From: Sanyastnella coralliicola
GTDB lineage: Bacteria > Bacteroidota > Bacteroidia > Flavobacteriales_D > Sanyastnellaceae
Reading direction: 5' to 3'
Length of the DNA stretch: 64,000 bases
Assembly (NCBI RefSeq): GCF_030845195.1
Contig: NZ_CP132543.1
Location: 62,001-126,000, forward strand
Shown: in pieces, positions 17,658 to 26,138 of the stretch
Layout of the letters: each line of letters begins with the position of its first letter
Position numbering within the stretch: position 1 is the first letter of the stretch
The notes under the pieces: generated by a model
Database searches by the model: none
What the model was told of the DNA's origin: nothing
What the model saw: the letters and a program-made list of their open reading frames with translations, nothing else
Program-made: the position numbers and the translations under genes

Positions 17658-19742
17658 TTACTGACGATCATCGCTGAGGTCAGCACCTTCTTTCATGGCG
17701 TTGAACAAACGGTTCGCAGCACCTGAGCGCATGCGTGTTGTTGTTTGATCTTGCTCATCAAGGTAGTTGTCTTTTTCTTCTGCGGCGATGATGTCGCTTG
17801 TTGGAGCGATGACCCAAACACCCGCTTCACCTTTGATCGGGAGTGACATGCTTCCTGAAGGAATCGCAAAGGCCAATCCTGCTACCTGTGGCTCTTGAGA
17901 AGCTCCTGAACCAGGTACCGTTGCATTCTTCAATGAGATGTTTCGTCCTGTCTTCACTTCTACACCAGCAATCTGTGCCGCCTCATCTAGGTTTGCTGCC
18001 TCTGCCAGCTTCTCTAGGTAGTATTCAGCCTTCGCTTCTTTGGTAGCTTCTTCACGCATTTCCTCTTCTACGTTTTCGAACGGAGGTGTTCCTGGCTCCA
18101 TCACTTTGCTCAAGGCAGCGATCACGTATTCGTTCCCAATCAAGATTGGGTTCGATACTTCACCAAGTTCTGATTGGAATGCCCAACCTACCACTTCTGA
18201 TGCGTTACGTAGCGTAGAGATGTTTGATGCTCCTTGACGAAGGTTGTTCGCTTCAGTTACAGCGTAACCCATCGTATCAGCTGCAGCTCGGAATGCTTCC
18301 AAGTTGTTGAAGTTGATCGTGAAGTCACTTGCAGAGTTGTATGCTCCTTTCTTTGTTGCTGTGCTAGCTTCAACTGGTACGCTTATTTCAGCGATCTGCG
18401 CTGTAGAGCTTGTCCACTGCTGACCAGTTACCTCGATCAAGTGGATACCGTAGTTTGTTTCTACTGCACCGATGCTTCCTACTGGGTTATCAAAACAGTA
18501 GTTCTCGAATGGCTTCACCATTTGTCCGCGTGGGAAGTTTTCATAAACCCCACCGTTGCTTGCAGATCCTGGGTCTTCGCTGAAACGCTTACATAGATCA
18601 TCCCAATCTTCACCTGCTTTGTAACGACGCTTGATGCTGTCAGCTCGTGCTGTCAACATTTCGATCTCCGCTGCATCGTTTTTATTCTCAGACTTCAAAA
18701 GGATGTGACGACAGCTTACTGTCGAATCAGGAAGCTCTTCGATACGAACAATCTTAGCTACTTTAGATACACCACCATCTTCGTAAGGTCCAACAACGTT
18801 CCCAACGCCTGCAGCGAAGAGTGCCTTGTCACCTTCAGTGAGTGCATCTTTCTCTTTCATTGAACGAGCGATGTAACGACCAGCTTGACCAGCAACCCAT
18901 GCTGAATCATCTTCTAGTGTTCTCCACTCATCAGCAACTGCTTGCTGAGTAGCGTTGATGGCATCGATATCAGCCTGTGAAGCTTCCACAGGAATCTTGA
19001 TGAACTCGATGTTACGTCCTTTCTGCTGGCGGTACTCCGGATCATCTTTGTGCTGGTTGTAGTACGCACGTACGTCGCTGTCACTCACCGTTACCACTGA
19101 ATCAGGAATAGCATCGTACTTCACGAATACGTAATCGATGTTCACCTTCTCTTGTCCTGAAGTATGCTCGTACTTCGCTTCGAGTGTATTCGCGTAGATA
19201 CCACGCTCTACCAACGTGTTGTACTTCTCACGTAGACGCTTTGCAACGATGACGTTCGCGTATCCTTCGTAGTTCTTACGTCCAGGACCCACTTCATCGT
19301 TGTACATCTGTGAGAATGTGTTACGCCAGTTTTCTTTCGCTTCTGGTGTGACACCTCCCTGGTAGAAAGTACGTTGCATGTATGGAGAGATGTGTTCTCC
19401 AAAACGAATTTCGTCAAACTCCTCCTGGTTTACGTCTAGGCCAAGAGCCATGTAGTCGTCTGTCAGGATGTTTTTCTCGATAAGGTCATTCCATACCTCT
19501 GTTTCGAGCGACTGGTTGTTCGTGTAGTTGAATAGATCTCTACGCGTTTGAAGTGCAGTTTGGTAGTCAACTACGCTGATTGACGTTCCGTCAACCTCAC
19601 CTACACTTTGGCTGTTACCTTGTCCTAAAAGCGCTTGTACCGCGTCAAAAGGAACCAAGAAACCAATCATACCAATACCGAGAAGAACAAGGGCTAAGAA
19701 TAATAACCACTGAACAGAACGGATTTTTTCGAGCACTGCCAT
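17658..19742 (-). CDS. ppiD: PpiD-like periplasmic peptidyl-prolyl isomerase / chaperone
   Basis: A 694-residue protein anchored by one N-terminal helix (about 9-30). A SurA-like N-terminal chaperone region follows, then a parvulin domain (about 340-445: SCRHILLKSENKND, FSEDPGSASNGGVYENF, GIHLIEVTG). The C-terminal region (450-690) has a second, divergent parvulin-like segment. Such proteins help fold outer-membrane proteins in the periplasm. Last gene of the coaX-to-ppiD series; a strong terminator follows. Confidence 0.93.
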   Translation of the reverse strand: MAVLEKIRSVQWLLFLALVLLGIGMIGFLVPFDAVQALLGQGNSQSVGEVDGTSISVVDYQTALQTRRDLFNYTNNQSLETEVWNDLIEKNILTDDYMALGLDVNQEEFDEIRFGEHISPYMQRTFYQGGVTPEAKENWRNTFSQMYNDEVGPGRKNYEGYANVIVAKRLREKYNTLVERGIYANTLEAKYEHTSGQEKVNIDYVFVKYDAIPDSVVTVSDSDVRAYYNQHKDDPEYRQQKGRNIEFIKIPVEASQADIDAINATQQAVADEWRTLEDDSAWVAGQAGRYIARSMKEKDALTEGDKALFAAGVGNVVGPYEDGGVSKVAKIVRIEELPDSTVSCRHILLKSENKNDAAEIEMLTARADSIKRRYKAGEDWDDLCKRFSEDPGSASNGGVYENFPRGQMVKPFENYCFDNPVGSIGAVETNYGIHLIEVTGQQWTSSTAQIAEISVPVEASTATKKGAYNSASDFTINFNNLEAFRAAADTMGYAVTEANNLRQGASNISTLRNASEVVGWAFQSELGEVSNPILIGNEYVIAALSKVMEPGTPPFENVEEEMREEATKEAKAEYYLEKLAEAANLDEAAQIAGVEVKTGRNISLKNATVPGSGASQEPQVAGLAFAIPSGSMSLPIKGEAGVWVIAPTSDIIAAEEKDNYLDEQDQTTTRMRSGAANRLFNAMKEGADLSDDRQ

Positions 19743-19801
19743 GTTTACAGCTTTAAATTTTTAGAGCCGCGAATATACGGAAACACCGTGACTTATGAAA
19801 G

Positions 19802-21088
19802 TCAGTCGTCTACTTCAAAACGAAGCTCTACGAGCTCGATGCGTGCTTGGTTGACGCGAACTACGCGAATCGAATAATCATCGACAGTGATCATGTCGTT
19901 CACGTTCGGGATATCCTCGGTGTGATGGATGATCAAACCACCAAGGGTGTCGTAGTCGTCGTGCTCAGGAAGCTTGAAGTCGTATTCTTCATTGAGGTAG
20001 TCAATCTCAAGACGTGCACTGAGCTGATAATGACCAGGTCCGAGGTTTTTCTCGACCAGTTCTTCTTTATCGTGCTCGTCTTCGATTTCTCCGAAGATCT
20101 CCTCTACAATGTCTTCAATGGTGATGATCCCAGAGGTGCCTCCAAACTCATCCACAACAACAGCCAGATTGTGCTTCTTCTTGATGAAGTTTTCGAGAAT
20201 GTCATTCGCCGGCATAGGTTCCGGTATGATGAATACGGGCATCAAGATCTTGGTGATGTGCTCAGGTTTCTTGAACAAGTCGCGCACGTGCACATAACCA
20301 ATGATGTTATCTATGCTATCGCGGAATACCACCACTTTCGATAACCCTGTCTCGATGAACTTCGCTCGCAGGTCAAGCAGGTCTTCTTCCACATCCACCG
20401 CAATGATCTCATTGCGGGGAATCAGACAGTCACGTGCTTTCAACTGACCAAAGTCGAGGGCATTCTGAAGAATCTGGATCTCATTCTCTAAGTCCTCATC
20501 AGGATCCATGTTCTGAGTGATCTCTTTGAGGTAATGGTCGAGGTCAACGGCACCATAAACCGCTTCTTCGTTTTCGGTGTTCGCTTTGAACACGCTACGC
20601 AAGAAGATCTTACTCAACCCCGTCACAAACCACGCAGGAATGAAAAGGATATAGAACAAGAGCAACAGCGGTACACAGAACACATTCAACCAACCATTCG
20701 GATTGATTCGGAAGATGGATTTCGGTAGGAATTCGGCTGTGATAAGGATGATGATAGTGGTAATGATGGTCTGAACCGCCAACACGAGGTACGGACTCAC
20801 CGTGGTGGCCATGCTCCAATCTTCTACGCCAAAGATGAGTTGTGCGGTGGTGGCTCCAGCCTCGATACCATAGAATACCAGGGCGAGGTTGTTCCCCACG
20901 AGCATCGCTCCAATAAACAGTTTCGGACGTTTAAAGAAGATACTTAGGATCCGTGCGGTCCATTTGCCTTGCTTATTGTCAAGCTCAACCTTCAGCTTAT
21001 TCGCTGACACGAAGGCGATCTCCATACCGGAGAAAAAGGCGGAAAAGAGAAGGGAAAGGGCAATGATAACCCAACTGTCATAGTCCAT
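19802..21088 (-). CDS. CNNM/CorC-family transporter (HlyC-like), CBS domains
   Basis: A 428-residue protein: N-terminal DUF21 membrane domain with four hydrophobic segments (1-180) opening with LSLLFSAFFSGMEIAFVSANK, a CBS pair (about 205-330: CLIPRNEIIAVDVEEDLLDL and FGGTSGIITIEDIVEEIFGEIEDEHD), and a CorC_HlyC C-terminal domain (about 345-428). The family is linked to magnesium or cobalt efflux and was once labelled hemolysin. GldE in this window (26128) is a paralogue with the same plan. A one-mismatch copy of the dispersed 13-base word lies at 20314-20326. Confidence 0.93.
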   Translation of the reverse strand: MDYDSWVIIALSLLFSAFFSGMEIAFVSANKLKVELDNKQGKWTARILSIFFKRPKLFIGAMLVGNNLALVFYGIEAGATTAQLIFGVEDWSMATTVSPYLVLAVQTIITTIIILITAEFLPKSIFRINPNGWLNVFCVPLLLLFYILFIPAWFVTGLSKIFLRSVFKANTENEEAVYGAVDLDHYLKEITQNMDPDEDLENEIQILQNALDFGQLKARDCLIPRNEIIAVDVEEDLLDLRAKFIETGLSKVVVFRDSIDNIIGYVHVRDLFKKPEHITKILMPVFIIPEPMPANDILENFIKKKHNLAVVVDEFGGTSGIITIEDIVEEIFGEIEDEHDKEELVEKNLGPGHYQLSARLEIDYLNEEYDFKLPEHDDYDTLGGLIIHHTEDIPNVNDMITVDDYSIRVVRVNQARIELVELRFEVDD

Positions 21089-21131
21089 TCAGCACGGGGA
21101 ATGATTCAACAACAAATTAACTAAAAACATC

Positions 21132-21377
21132 TTATTCGTCGGTACCCAATGTGCGCTCTAAACGACGGCGCACGTTTCTACGCAGGAAGTACCACAACAA
21201 AGCAATGGCTGGCATGACCAATCCAACCTTGCGCTCAGCAAGCTCACCGGTATACCACCAGTACGCTGTAATCGCTAGGGTCACAATCACTACAATCAAC
21301 CAAAAGACTTCCGCAATCTTGTGGATGCGCATCACGGCATTGTTCTTTTCACGTTCGAGATTCGGGTCTTGGCTCAT
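21132..21377 (-). CDS. Small two-helix membrane protein
   Basis: 81 residues with two membrane segments (about 22-42 and 50-65) between charged ends (N-terminal NLEREKNNAV; C-terminal RRNVRRRLERTLG). I do not recognise a named family; similar short proteins are seen next to lptC in this phylum. Its start codon is only 7 bases from the first unit of the heptad array at 21385. Confidence 0.65.
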   Translation of the reverse strand: MSQDPNLEREKNNAVMRIHKIAEVFWLIVVIVTLAITAYWWYTGELAERKVGLVMPAIALLWYFLRRNVRRRLERTLGTDE

Positions 21378-21384
21378 GGGGATG

Positions 21385-21447
21385 GGTTCGTGGTTCGTGG
21401 TTCGTGGTTCGTAGTTCGTAGTGCGTGGTACGTGGTACGTGGTACGT
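21385..21447 (+). repeat. Heptanucleotide array, GGTTCGT class
   Basis: Nine tandem 7-mers: four GGTTCGT, then AGTTCGT, AGTGCGT, then three GGTACGT. Sits in the 113 bases between lptC and the 81-residue gene, inside what looks like one operon. The same GGTTCGT unit recurs at 48712-48732. Confidence 0.95.
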
Positions 21448-21457
21448 GGTTTTCTGG

Positions 21458-21536
21458 TTCTAAATCTAACTCTTATTCTAATTCTCCTTGTTATTCTGTC
21501 TCTCCTTCTTCCTCTAATTCTAACTCTTCGTCTTCT
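21458..21536 (-). repeat. Degenerate T-rich hexamer array overlapping the lptC end
   Basis: Thirteen successive degenerate hexamers of the type TCTAAT, TCTAAC, TCTCCT, TCTTCT on the plus strand. The array starts just after the heptad array and runs across the lptC stop codon (21491-21493) into its coding end, where it encodes the Glu-rich tail. Confidence 0.8.
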
Positions 21537-22078
21537 ATGTACATCGTTCCGCTCACTTCCTTCATCTCGCGTTTCTTGAACCTGCTGTCTGTGATGAGGC
21601 CTTTTCCTCGGATGACGCTTTCTTCGGTGGTGATAACAACGTGTTTGTCTGTGTAGACGAGGTCGCTGTCTTGCACCCAGATGAGTTCTTCGGTGGCGAG
21701 TTTGTCTCCGTCTACATTGGTGAGGATGACGTTTTCGCGGGCGATTAATCGACCTTCCGTGTCCCAGAAGGTTCCGGTTTGAGCTACCATGGTAGCTTCT
21801 ACTTGTTCGAGGCTATCGTAAATAGTGAGGGTGAAGCCACCGCTGACCTCAATGCGTGGGTCAGTGGTTTCAAAACGTTCGAGAACTGCGGCTTCCAGTT
21901 TATTTGAAAGCACCCCTTCACTGGTGTAGAAGTAGGTGCCGTTCTCAACCGTTTGCACCGCGAGATCTTGGTCTTCAGTAAGGGCCTTGATCTCGTCGAT
22001 GTCATTACTACAAGAAACAAAGATTCCGGCCGCCAAGGCAACCGGAATCAAGTATTTCAATGTAAATGAGCTATTCAT
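21491..22078 (-). CDS. lptC: LPS export ABC transporter periplasmic protein LptC
   Basis: A 195-residue lipoprotein of the LptC family, which passes lipopolysaccharide from the LptBFG exporter to LptA. A lipoprotein signal ends at Cys (GIFVSCSND). The LptC jellyroll follows: ENGTYFYTSEGVLSNKLEA, a GGFTLTIYDS strand, FWDTEGRLIARENVILTN, and KHVVITTEESVIRGKGLITDSRFKK. The start is placed at the ATG at 22078, which overlaps the upstream stop as TAATG and gives a proper signal; the frame's earlier ATG is 12 codons up. The last ~13 residues (ELELEEEGETE) are encoded by a hexamer repeat. Confidence 0.9.
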   Translation of the reverse strand: MNSSFTLKYLIPVALAAGIFVSCSNDIDEIKALTEDQDLAVQTVENGTYFYTSEGVLSNKLEAAVLERFETTDPRIEVSGGFTLTIYDSLEQVEATMVAQTGTFWDTEGRLIARENVILTNVDGDKLATEELIWVQDSDLVYTDKHVVITTEESVIRGKGLITDSRFKKREMKEVSGTMYIEDEELELEEEGETE

Positions 22079-23442
22079 TAACGAATTCGGATCGTTGTAG
22101 ATTCTCCAAGGCAAGTCGTGAATGACTGTCCTTCTTTCTTACCTACGGTGAAGATGTCTTCCTTCGAAGGGAATTGTTTCTTCATCTGAGCCATTTTCTT
22201 GTTCGCTGCGTCAGCTACTGAAGAGTCTTTGCTCTTCGCACGAGCGTAGTAATCGTACGCCAAGCTGTATACCATTCGTGATCCGATCGCGCCGTCATCG
22301 CACTGGCTAGCCATTCCCGCGATAGCGTCTCCGTGAAGGAGGTAAGCTGCACCGCTGTTCGGGTTGATCTGAAGTACTTTATTCGCGTAAGAACGAGCCT
22401 TCGATCCTTGCTTCAATGAGCTGGCAACTTGTCCTGCTTTCAACAGGTAGTTCTCCTTGTCCGAACAATCTCCACACTGCTCAACTGCTTCTTCTAAGTA
22501 TTTCAGTCCTTCTCGCATATCTCCACCTTTCACAGATCCGATACCGATAGCATATGCGGCTGGAGCTGATGGCTCTTGTGCGTATACTTCTTTCGCAATT
22601 GGAAGGAAGATGTCGTTGTCTGTACAGTCCTTCTTATTCATCAAACGAAGCACTTTCTTCTTCAGCTCGAAATTGTCAGGCTCTGCTTCAATTTTCGCTT
22701 TCAATACAGGAACCATCTGATCACACTGTGCTACGAGAACAAAGATTTCGTCAACGTTTCCTTTCACTTTTCTGTACTGCTCCAAGATCTTCTCGTTCTC
22801 TTCACGCTTCAAACTAGCGTCGATGTAATCTTGTAGCATCAAGTAGTCAGTCAAGATATCTGACAAGTACTGATCTTGTTGTTCTTCAGAAGCCATCTTC
22901 GATACTTCGAACAGTGAACGGTAGTAACCGTCAATGGCAGAAGCTGGTGTTTGCTCACCCATGCAATCAAGTACTTCCTTGAACATAGCATAGGCTTCTT
23001 GGTGCTTGTTCTTGTAAAGCTTGTAGAAATCACCCGCTTTACGTGAAAGAACTTCACAACCATTCAATGGCTTCTTCTTTGTTTCTGGGTATAGCTCTCT
23101 CCACTTGTCGTAGTTCGCGAAAAGTGAATCAACCAATACTTTCTTGCGCTCTTTGTCTTCCTTTTCGTTTTTCAACTCATTCTTAATGAAAGTTGAACCG
23201 TGGCCGTAAAGGTTCTGGCTTACTTTAGGAGGACATACCTCACATGCTTCTTGCCATGCTGGGTAAGCGTCTTCGTAATTCTTTTGCTTTTTGAAGCTCT
23301 TGTAAACACTCAAAGCTTCCTTACAACGGATTTGCTGCTCTTCCGTTTCTCCGTATTTCGAATCGTCTTGCGCTTGAACTGCAGTGAATGCAGTCATCAT
23401 CATCAAGGTTAAAAGTCCGGCAATGCGTTTCATTGATCTCAA
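22078..23442 (-). CDS. Secreted tetratricopeptide-repeat protein
   Basis: About 450 residues with a signal peptide (AFTAVQAQ cleavage region; the ATG three codons in, at 23433, is an alternative start). TPR-like helical pairs fill the mature protein, clearest near the end: GDMREGLKYLEEAVEQCGDCSDKENYLL, SKARSYANKVLQINPNSGAAYLLHGD and YDYYARAKSKDSSVADAA. Five or more cysteines could form disulphides. It lies between an outer-membrane barrel gene and lptC in a conserved order; role unknown, possibly envelope assembly. Confidence 0.85.
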   Translation of the reverse strand: MRSMKRIAGLLTLMMMTAFTAVQAQDDSKYGETEEQQIRCKEALSVYKSFKKQKNYEDAYPAWQEACEVCPPKVSQNLYGHGSTFIKNELKNEKEDKERKKVLVDSLFANYDKWRELYPETKKKPLNGCEVLSRKAGDFYKLYKNKHQEAYAMFKEVLDCMGEQTPASAIDGYYRSLFEVSKMASEEQQDQYLSDILTDYLMLQDYIDASLKREENEKILEQYRKVKGNVDEIFVLVAQCDQMVPVLKAKIEAEPDNFELKKKVLRLMNKKDCTDNDIFLPIAKEVYAQEPSAPAAYAIGIGSVKGGDMREGLKYLEEAVEQCGDCSDKENYLLKAGQVASSLKQGSKARSYANKVLQINPNSGAAYLLHGDAIAGMASQCDDGAIGSRMVYSLAYDYYARAKSKDSSVADAANKKMAQMKKQFPSKEDIFTVGKKEGQSFTTCLGESTTIRIR

Positions 23443-23448
23443 TTTTTC

Positions 23449-24846
23449 TTAGTCGTATTTTCTCTGTACGAACCAGGCGTTTCTGAAGTAAGGAGTAAGT
23501 GTTACTCCGATCATTATGTTCAAATAGTCTTCTTTCAATAGTACACCGTCGTTCACCCCTCTAGTTCCAAACTCCATGCCAAAATGGAATTTGCTTGCAG
23601 AGCGTGAACTAATCATCGGCATCGAGAAACCGAGCGATACCGCTTGATCGGTAATTTGCTCGTTGTTTACCACGTAATAGGTGTCTGCAGTGCGCATTCC
23701 TATGCGGTATTGGGTCTTCGCCAAAACATTGGCCTCGTCATCAATTTGACGAGGTGTAAAAGAGAAGCCAAAGGTCAACTCTGAACTATTGGCCAACTCT
23801 GGGGTGATTTCTTCATCATCAATCACCGTACGGTAGCTGCTCCAATCGCGCTGCTCGAAGTCAGCGTAAGCAGCGAAGGTGCGTCCTTCCGGACTTAGGT
23901 ATTCATACCCCAAGCCATAACGCAGACGATCAGGGATCTCAGAGATACCGCGTCCTTCGATAGCTAAGCTTGTATCCAACGGGAAGATCACGCCTGAGTT
24001 GGTGATGGTCTGCTCGATTGTTTCCTCCAAGCGTGTGTTCATCTCAATACTCGGAGAGTAAGTCAAACCTGCTTTAACCTTGCTTCTTGAGATCAAGCGC
24101 TTGTCCTTATCGTAGGTTGCCTTGAGTGTTCCTTCGTAGTATGCTCCAATCTCTACTCCGGCATCTGAAAGTCGTGTGTTGCGAATGGCGCGCGTGTCGA
24201 TGAAAGTCACATCATCGTAGTCCACAATACGTGTCTGGCTGATGTTTCCGAAGAAGTAGTTCACGTTGGCTCCGAAACCAAAGGAATGCTTCACCACTTT
24301 AAGACTATCGTAAGCCACACCGGTGTTGTCTCTCCAGTAGCGGTATTCGTAAATGTCAAATTTACGTCCAGCACCTACGAATGCCTTATTGATACCACCA
24401 TTGCCTTCGTAGCTGTAGGTAATATCACCAATGTCATCTGTGATCTCAGAAGAGATGCTGTAGCCACTTGTAGAATACGGCGTTACTCCCAACACAAATC
24501 CGGTCTTAGCATTTCCACGTTTGAAGCCGATGAGGAACTGGTCTAGGTTACCACCACTCAATTCTTGAGTAGCGTCGCCTTGTGTTAAACGCAATTGTTG
24601 AATACGAGCTGAAGCTTGGAAGGTGGTGTTGAACAGGTAACCGTAGGTTGCTGGGTTGTCTCCATTGATCATGTAGCGATCATTGAAGGCCGTTCGGCTG
24701 CCACCTAGGCTAAAGGTACCCACGTTTCCTCCTTGGTAGAGGTCACCCAATCCAAAGCGTGAATATGGCGACAGGTTAGAGAGCTGAGCCTCCGCGAATA
24801 GCGAGCTGAGCATCAGTACAAGTAGGAGTGCAAGTTTACTTCGCAT
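23449..24846 (-). CDS. Outer-membrane beta-barrel protein
   Basis: 465 residues. The frame extends upstream, but the ATG at 24846 (MRSKLALLLVLMLSS, signal ending AEAQ) is the real start; it overlaps the coaX end by 11 bases. The mature protein opens with LSNLSPYSRFGLGDL and continues with repeated amphipathic strands ending in aromatic residues, for example FGFSFTPRQ and IGMRTADTYYV, and a C-terminal FRNAWFVQRKYD. It resembles the FadL/OmpP1-type barrels commonly downstream of coaX in Bacteroidota. Substrate unknown. Confidence 0.82.
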   Translation of the reverse strand: MRSKLALLLVLMLSSLFAEAQLSNLSPYSRFGLGDLYQGGNVGTFSLGGSRTAFNDRYMINGDNPATYGYLFNTTFQASARIQQLRLTQGDATQELSGGNLDQFLIGFKRGNAKTGFVLGVTPYSTSGYSISSEITDDIGDITYSYEGNGGINKAFVGAGRKFDIYEYRYWRDNTGVAYDSLKVVKHSFGFGANVNYFFGNISQTRIVDYDDVTFIDTRAIRNTRLSDAGVEIGAYYEGTLKATYDKDKRLISRSKVKAGLTYSPSIEMNTRLEETIEQTITNSGVIFPLDTSLAIEGRGISEIPDRLRYGLGYEYLSPEGRTFAAYADFEQRDWSSYRTVIDDEEITPELANSSELTFGFSFTPRQIDDEANVLAKTQYRIGMRTADTYYVVNNEQITDQAVSLGFSMPMISSRSASKFHFGMEFGTRGVNDGVLLKEDYLNIMIGVTLTPYFRNAWFVQRKYD

Positions 24847-25564
24847 TGAAGCGTAAAATTTCGTGGTATCCCTTAAGTGTCCAATAAGGGTCTGCAAAAA
24901 TGGGACTTTTTGCACCTTGGTCAAAATGAACAACATCACCACCTGTAAATACCTTGAATAAAGGGCCCAATTCATCTTCATAAGCTTGAGTCATTGCGTT
25001 AATCTCTTGAATCCAACCGTTCAGCGTGCCACTTTGCAACGCTTTTTGGGTGGAGTCACCGATCAAAGCAACCTCTTCTGGAATGTCAACCTCTGGTAAA
25101 CGGGCGGTCATTTGGTTCATTGCCTTGGTTCTCATCAACAATCCCGGAGAAATTGCACCTCCAATGAAGGTGTTCTCATGTAAGATGTCGTAAGTCACGC
25201 ATGTACCCATGTCTACCACCAAAGCATTTCCTTCGCTAGCCACTGCTGCCATCACCACATTCGCGAGGCGATCGCTTCCAACAGTAGCGCGTGAGTCATA
25301 ATGCACTTCGATCGGCAATGGTGTGACGGCGTCAAAGACCAAGACGTTACACTCAGCCTTCAATTCATTGATAAAAGCTTCGTTAAAATGTCCTGAAGCA
25401 GCATAGAAAACGTGCTCGATGTCATCCAGCGAGTAGCTTTCTTCTACTGTTTCAATAGATAGATTCGCCTCATTACTGATTTCCATAAGGTCCACAAGGG
25501 AATTGGATTCGTCGAAGAAGGCGAGTTTGACGCGTGTATTGCCGTGGTCGATCACCAGATTCAT
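24836..25564 (-). CDS. coaX: Type III pantothenate kinase
   Basis: A 242-residue CoaX, the first enzyme of coenzyme A synthesis. The ASKHA-fold phosphate loop is LVIDHGNTRVKLAFFDE, followed by GSDRLANVVMA, the second loop VVDMGTCVTYDILHENTFIGGAISPGL, and the adenosine motif FTGGDV. Length is normal. It starts one base before the gldD stop region ends (spacing 1 base) and overlaps the next barrel gene by 11 bases. Confidence 0.96.
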   Translation of the reverse strand: MNLVIDHGNTRVKLAFFDESNSLVDLMEISNEANLSIETVEESYSLDDIEHVFYAASGHFNEAFINELKAECNVLVFDAVTPLPIEVHYDSRATVGSDRLANVVMAAVASEGNALVVDMGTCVTYDILHENTFIGGAISPGLLMRTKAMNQMTARLPEVDIPEEVALIGDSTQKALQSGTLNGWIQEINAMTQAYEDELGPLFKVFTGGDVVHFDQGAKSPIFADPYWTLKGYHEILRFNAK

Positions 25565-25565
25565 A

Positions 25566-26138
25566 TCACTGCCATTTGACGGTTTCCATCATGTGCGTGA
25601 TGTCGCGGCGTATGAAGTCAACCACTGGTGCCAATGAATCGGCATTGGGAGCATGGTCAAAATAGAGTGAGCCACGCAGGAAGTGGTTGGTGCTATCGGT
25701 AACATAGAACTGTACCGGTGATGCGACATCTCCTTGGAGGTCATACACCATCCCGTGAACACGTGTTGAATCAACATGTAGTTCTGTTCGAGCGATGGCT
25801 TCAGCCTTCATCTCATGCTTGAATGCAAACTTGTAGGCATCGTCAATCATCAAATGGATGTCTTGGTCTACCGTCAGGTAGGTGCAATACAAGCGGGCAT
25901 TATAGCGCGGCATCACGATGTTGAACCAGCAGGTGTCGTTACCTGCATCTAAGATCTCGACCTTGCTGTAAACAGGTATCTCTGTCGTTAACGGACAACG
26001 CGTAGTATATACGTCATACGTTTTCTCGGGGAAGTCAATACGGAAATACCCACGTGGACGAGGCGTATAGTTCTCTTCGCAAGAAGTCAAGGTGGCGATC
26101 AATGCGAGCAAGCAAAGAATGAGGATGTTATTCTTCAT
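25566..26138 (-). CDS. gldD: Gliding motility lipoprotein GldD
   Basis: A 190-residue lipoprotein (signal ending LTSCEE) with the GldD pattern: YTPRPRGYFRIDFPEKTYDVY, then CPLTTEIPVYS, NIVMPRYNARLYCTYL and the C-terminal FLRGSLYFDHAPNADSLAPVVDFIRRDI. GldD is required for gliding and for T9SS function in Flavobacterium. The ATG at 26138 is preferred over one 4 codons earlier; both overlap the gldE end. It follows gldE, as in other gliding Bacteroidota. Confidence 0.95.
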   Translation of the reverse strand: MKNNILILCLLALIATLTSCEENYTPRPRGYFRIDFPEKTYDVYTTRCPLTTEIPVYSKVEILDAGNDTCWFNIVMPRYNARLYCTYLTVDQDIHLMIDDAYKFAFKHEMKAEAIARTELHVDSTRVHGMVYDLQGDVASPVQFYVTDSTNHFLRGSLYFDHAPNADSLAPVVDFIRRDITHMMETVKWQ

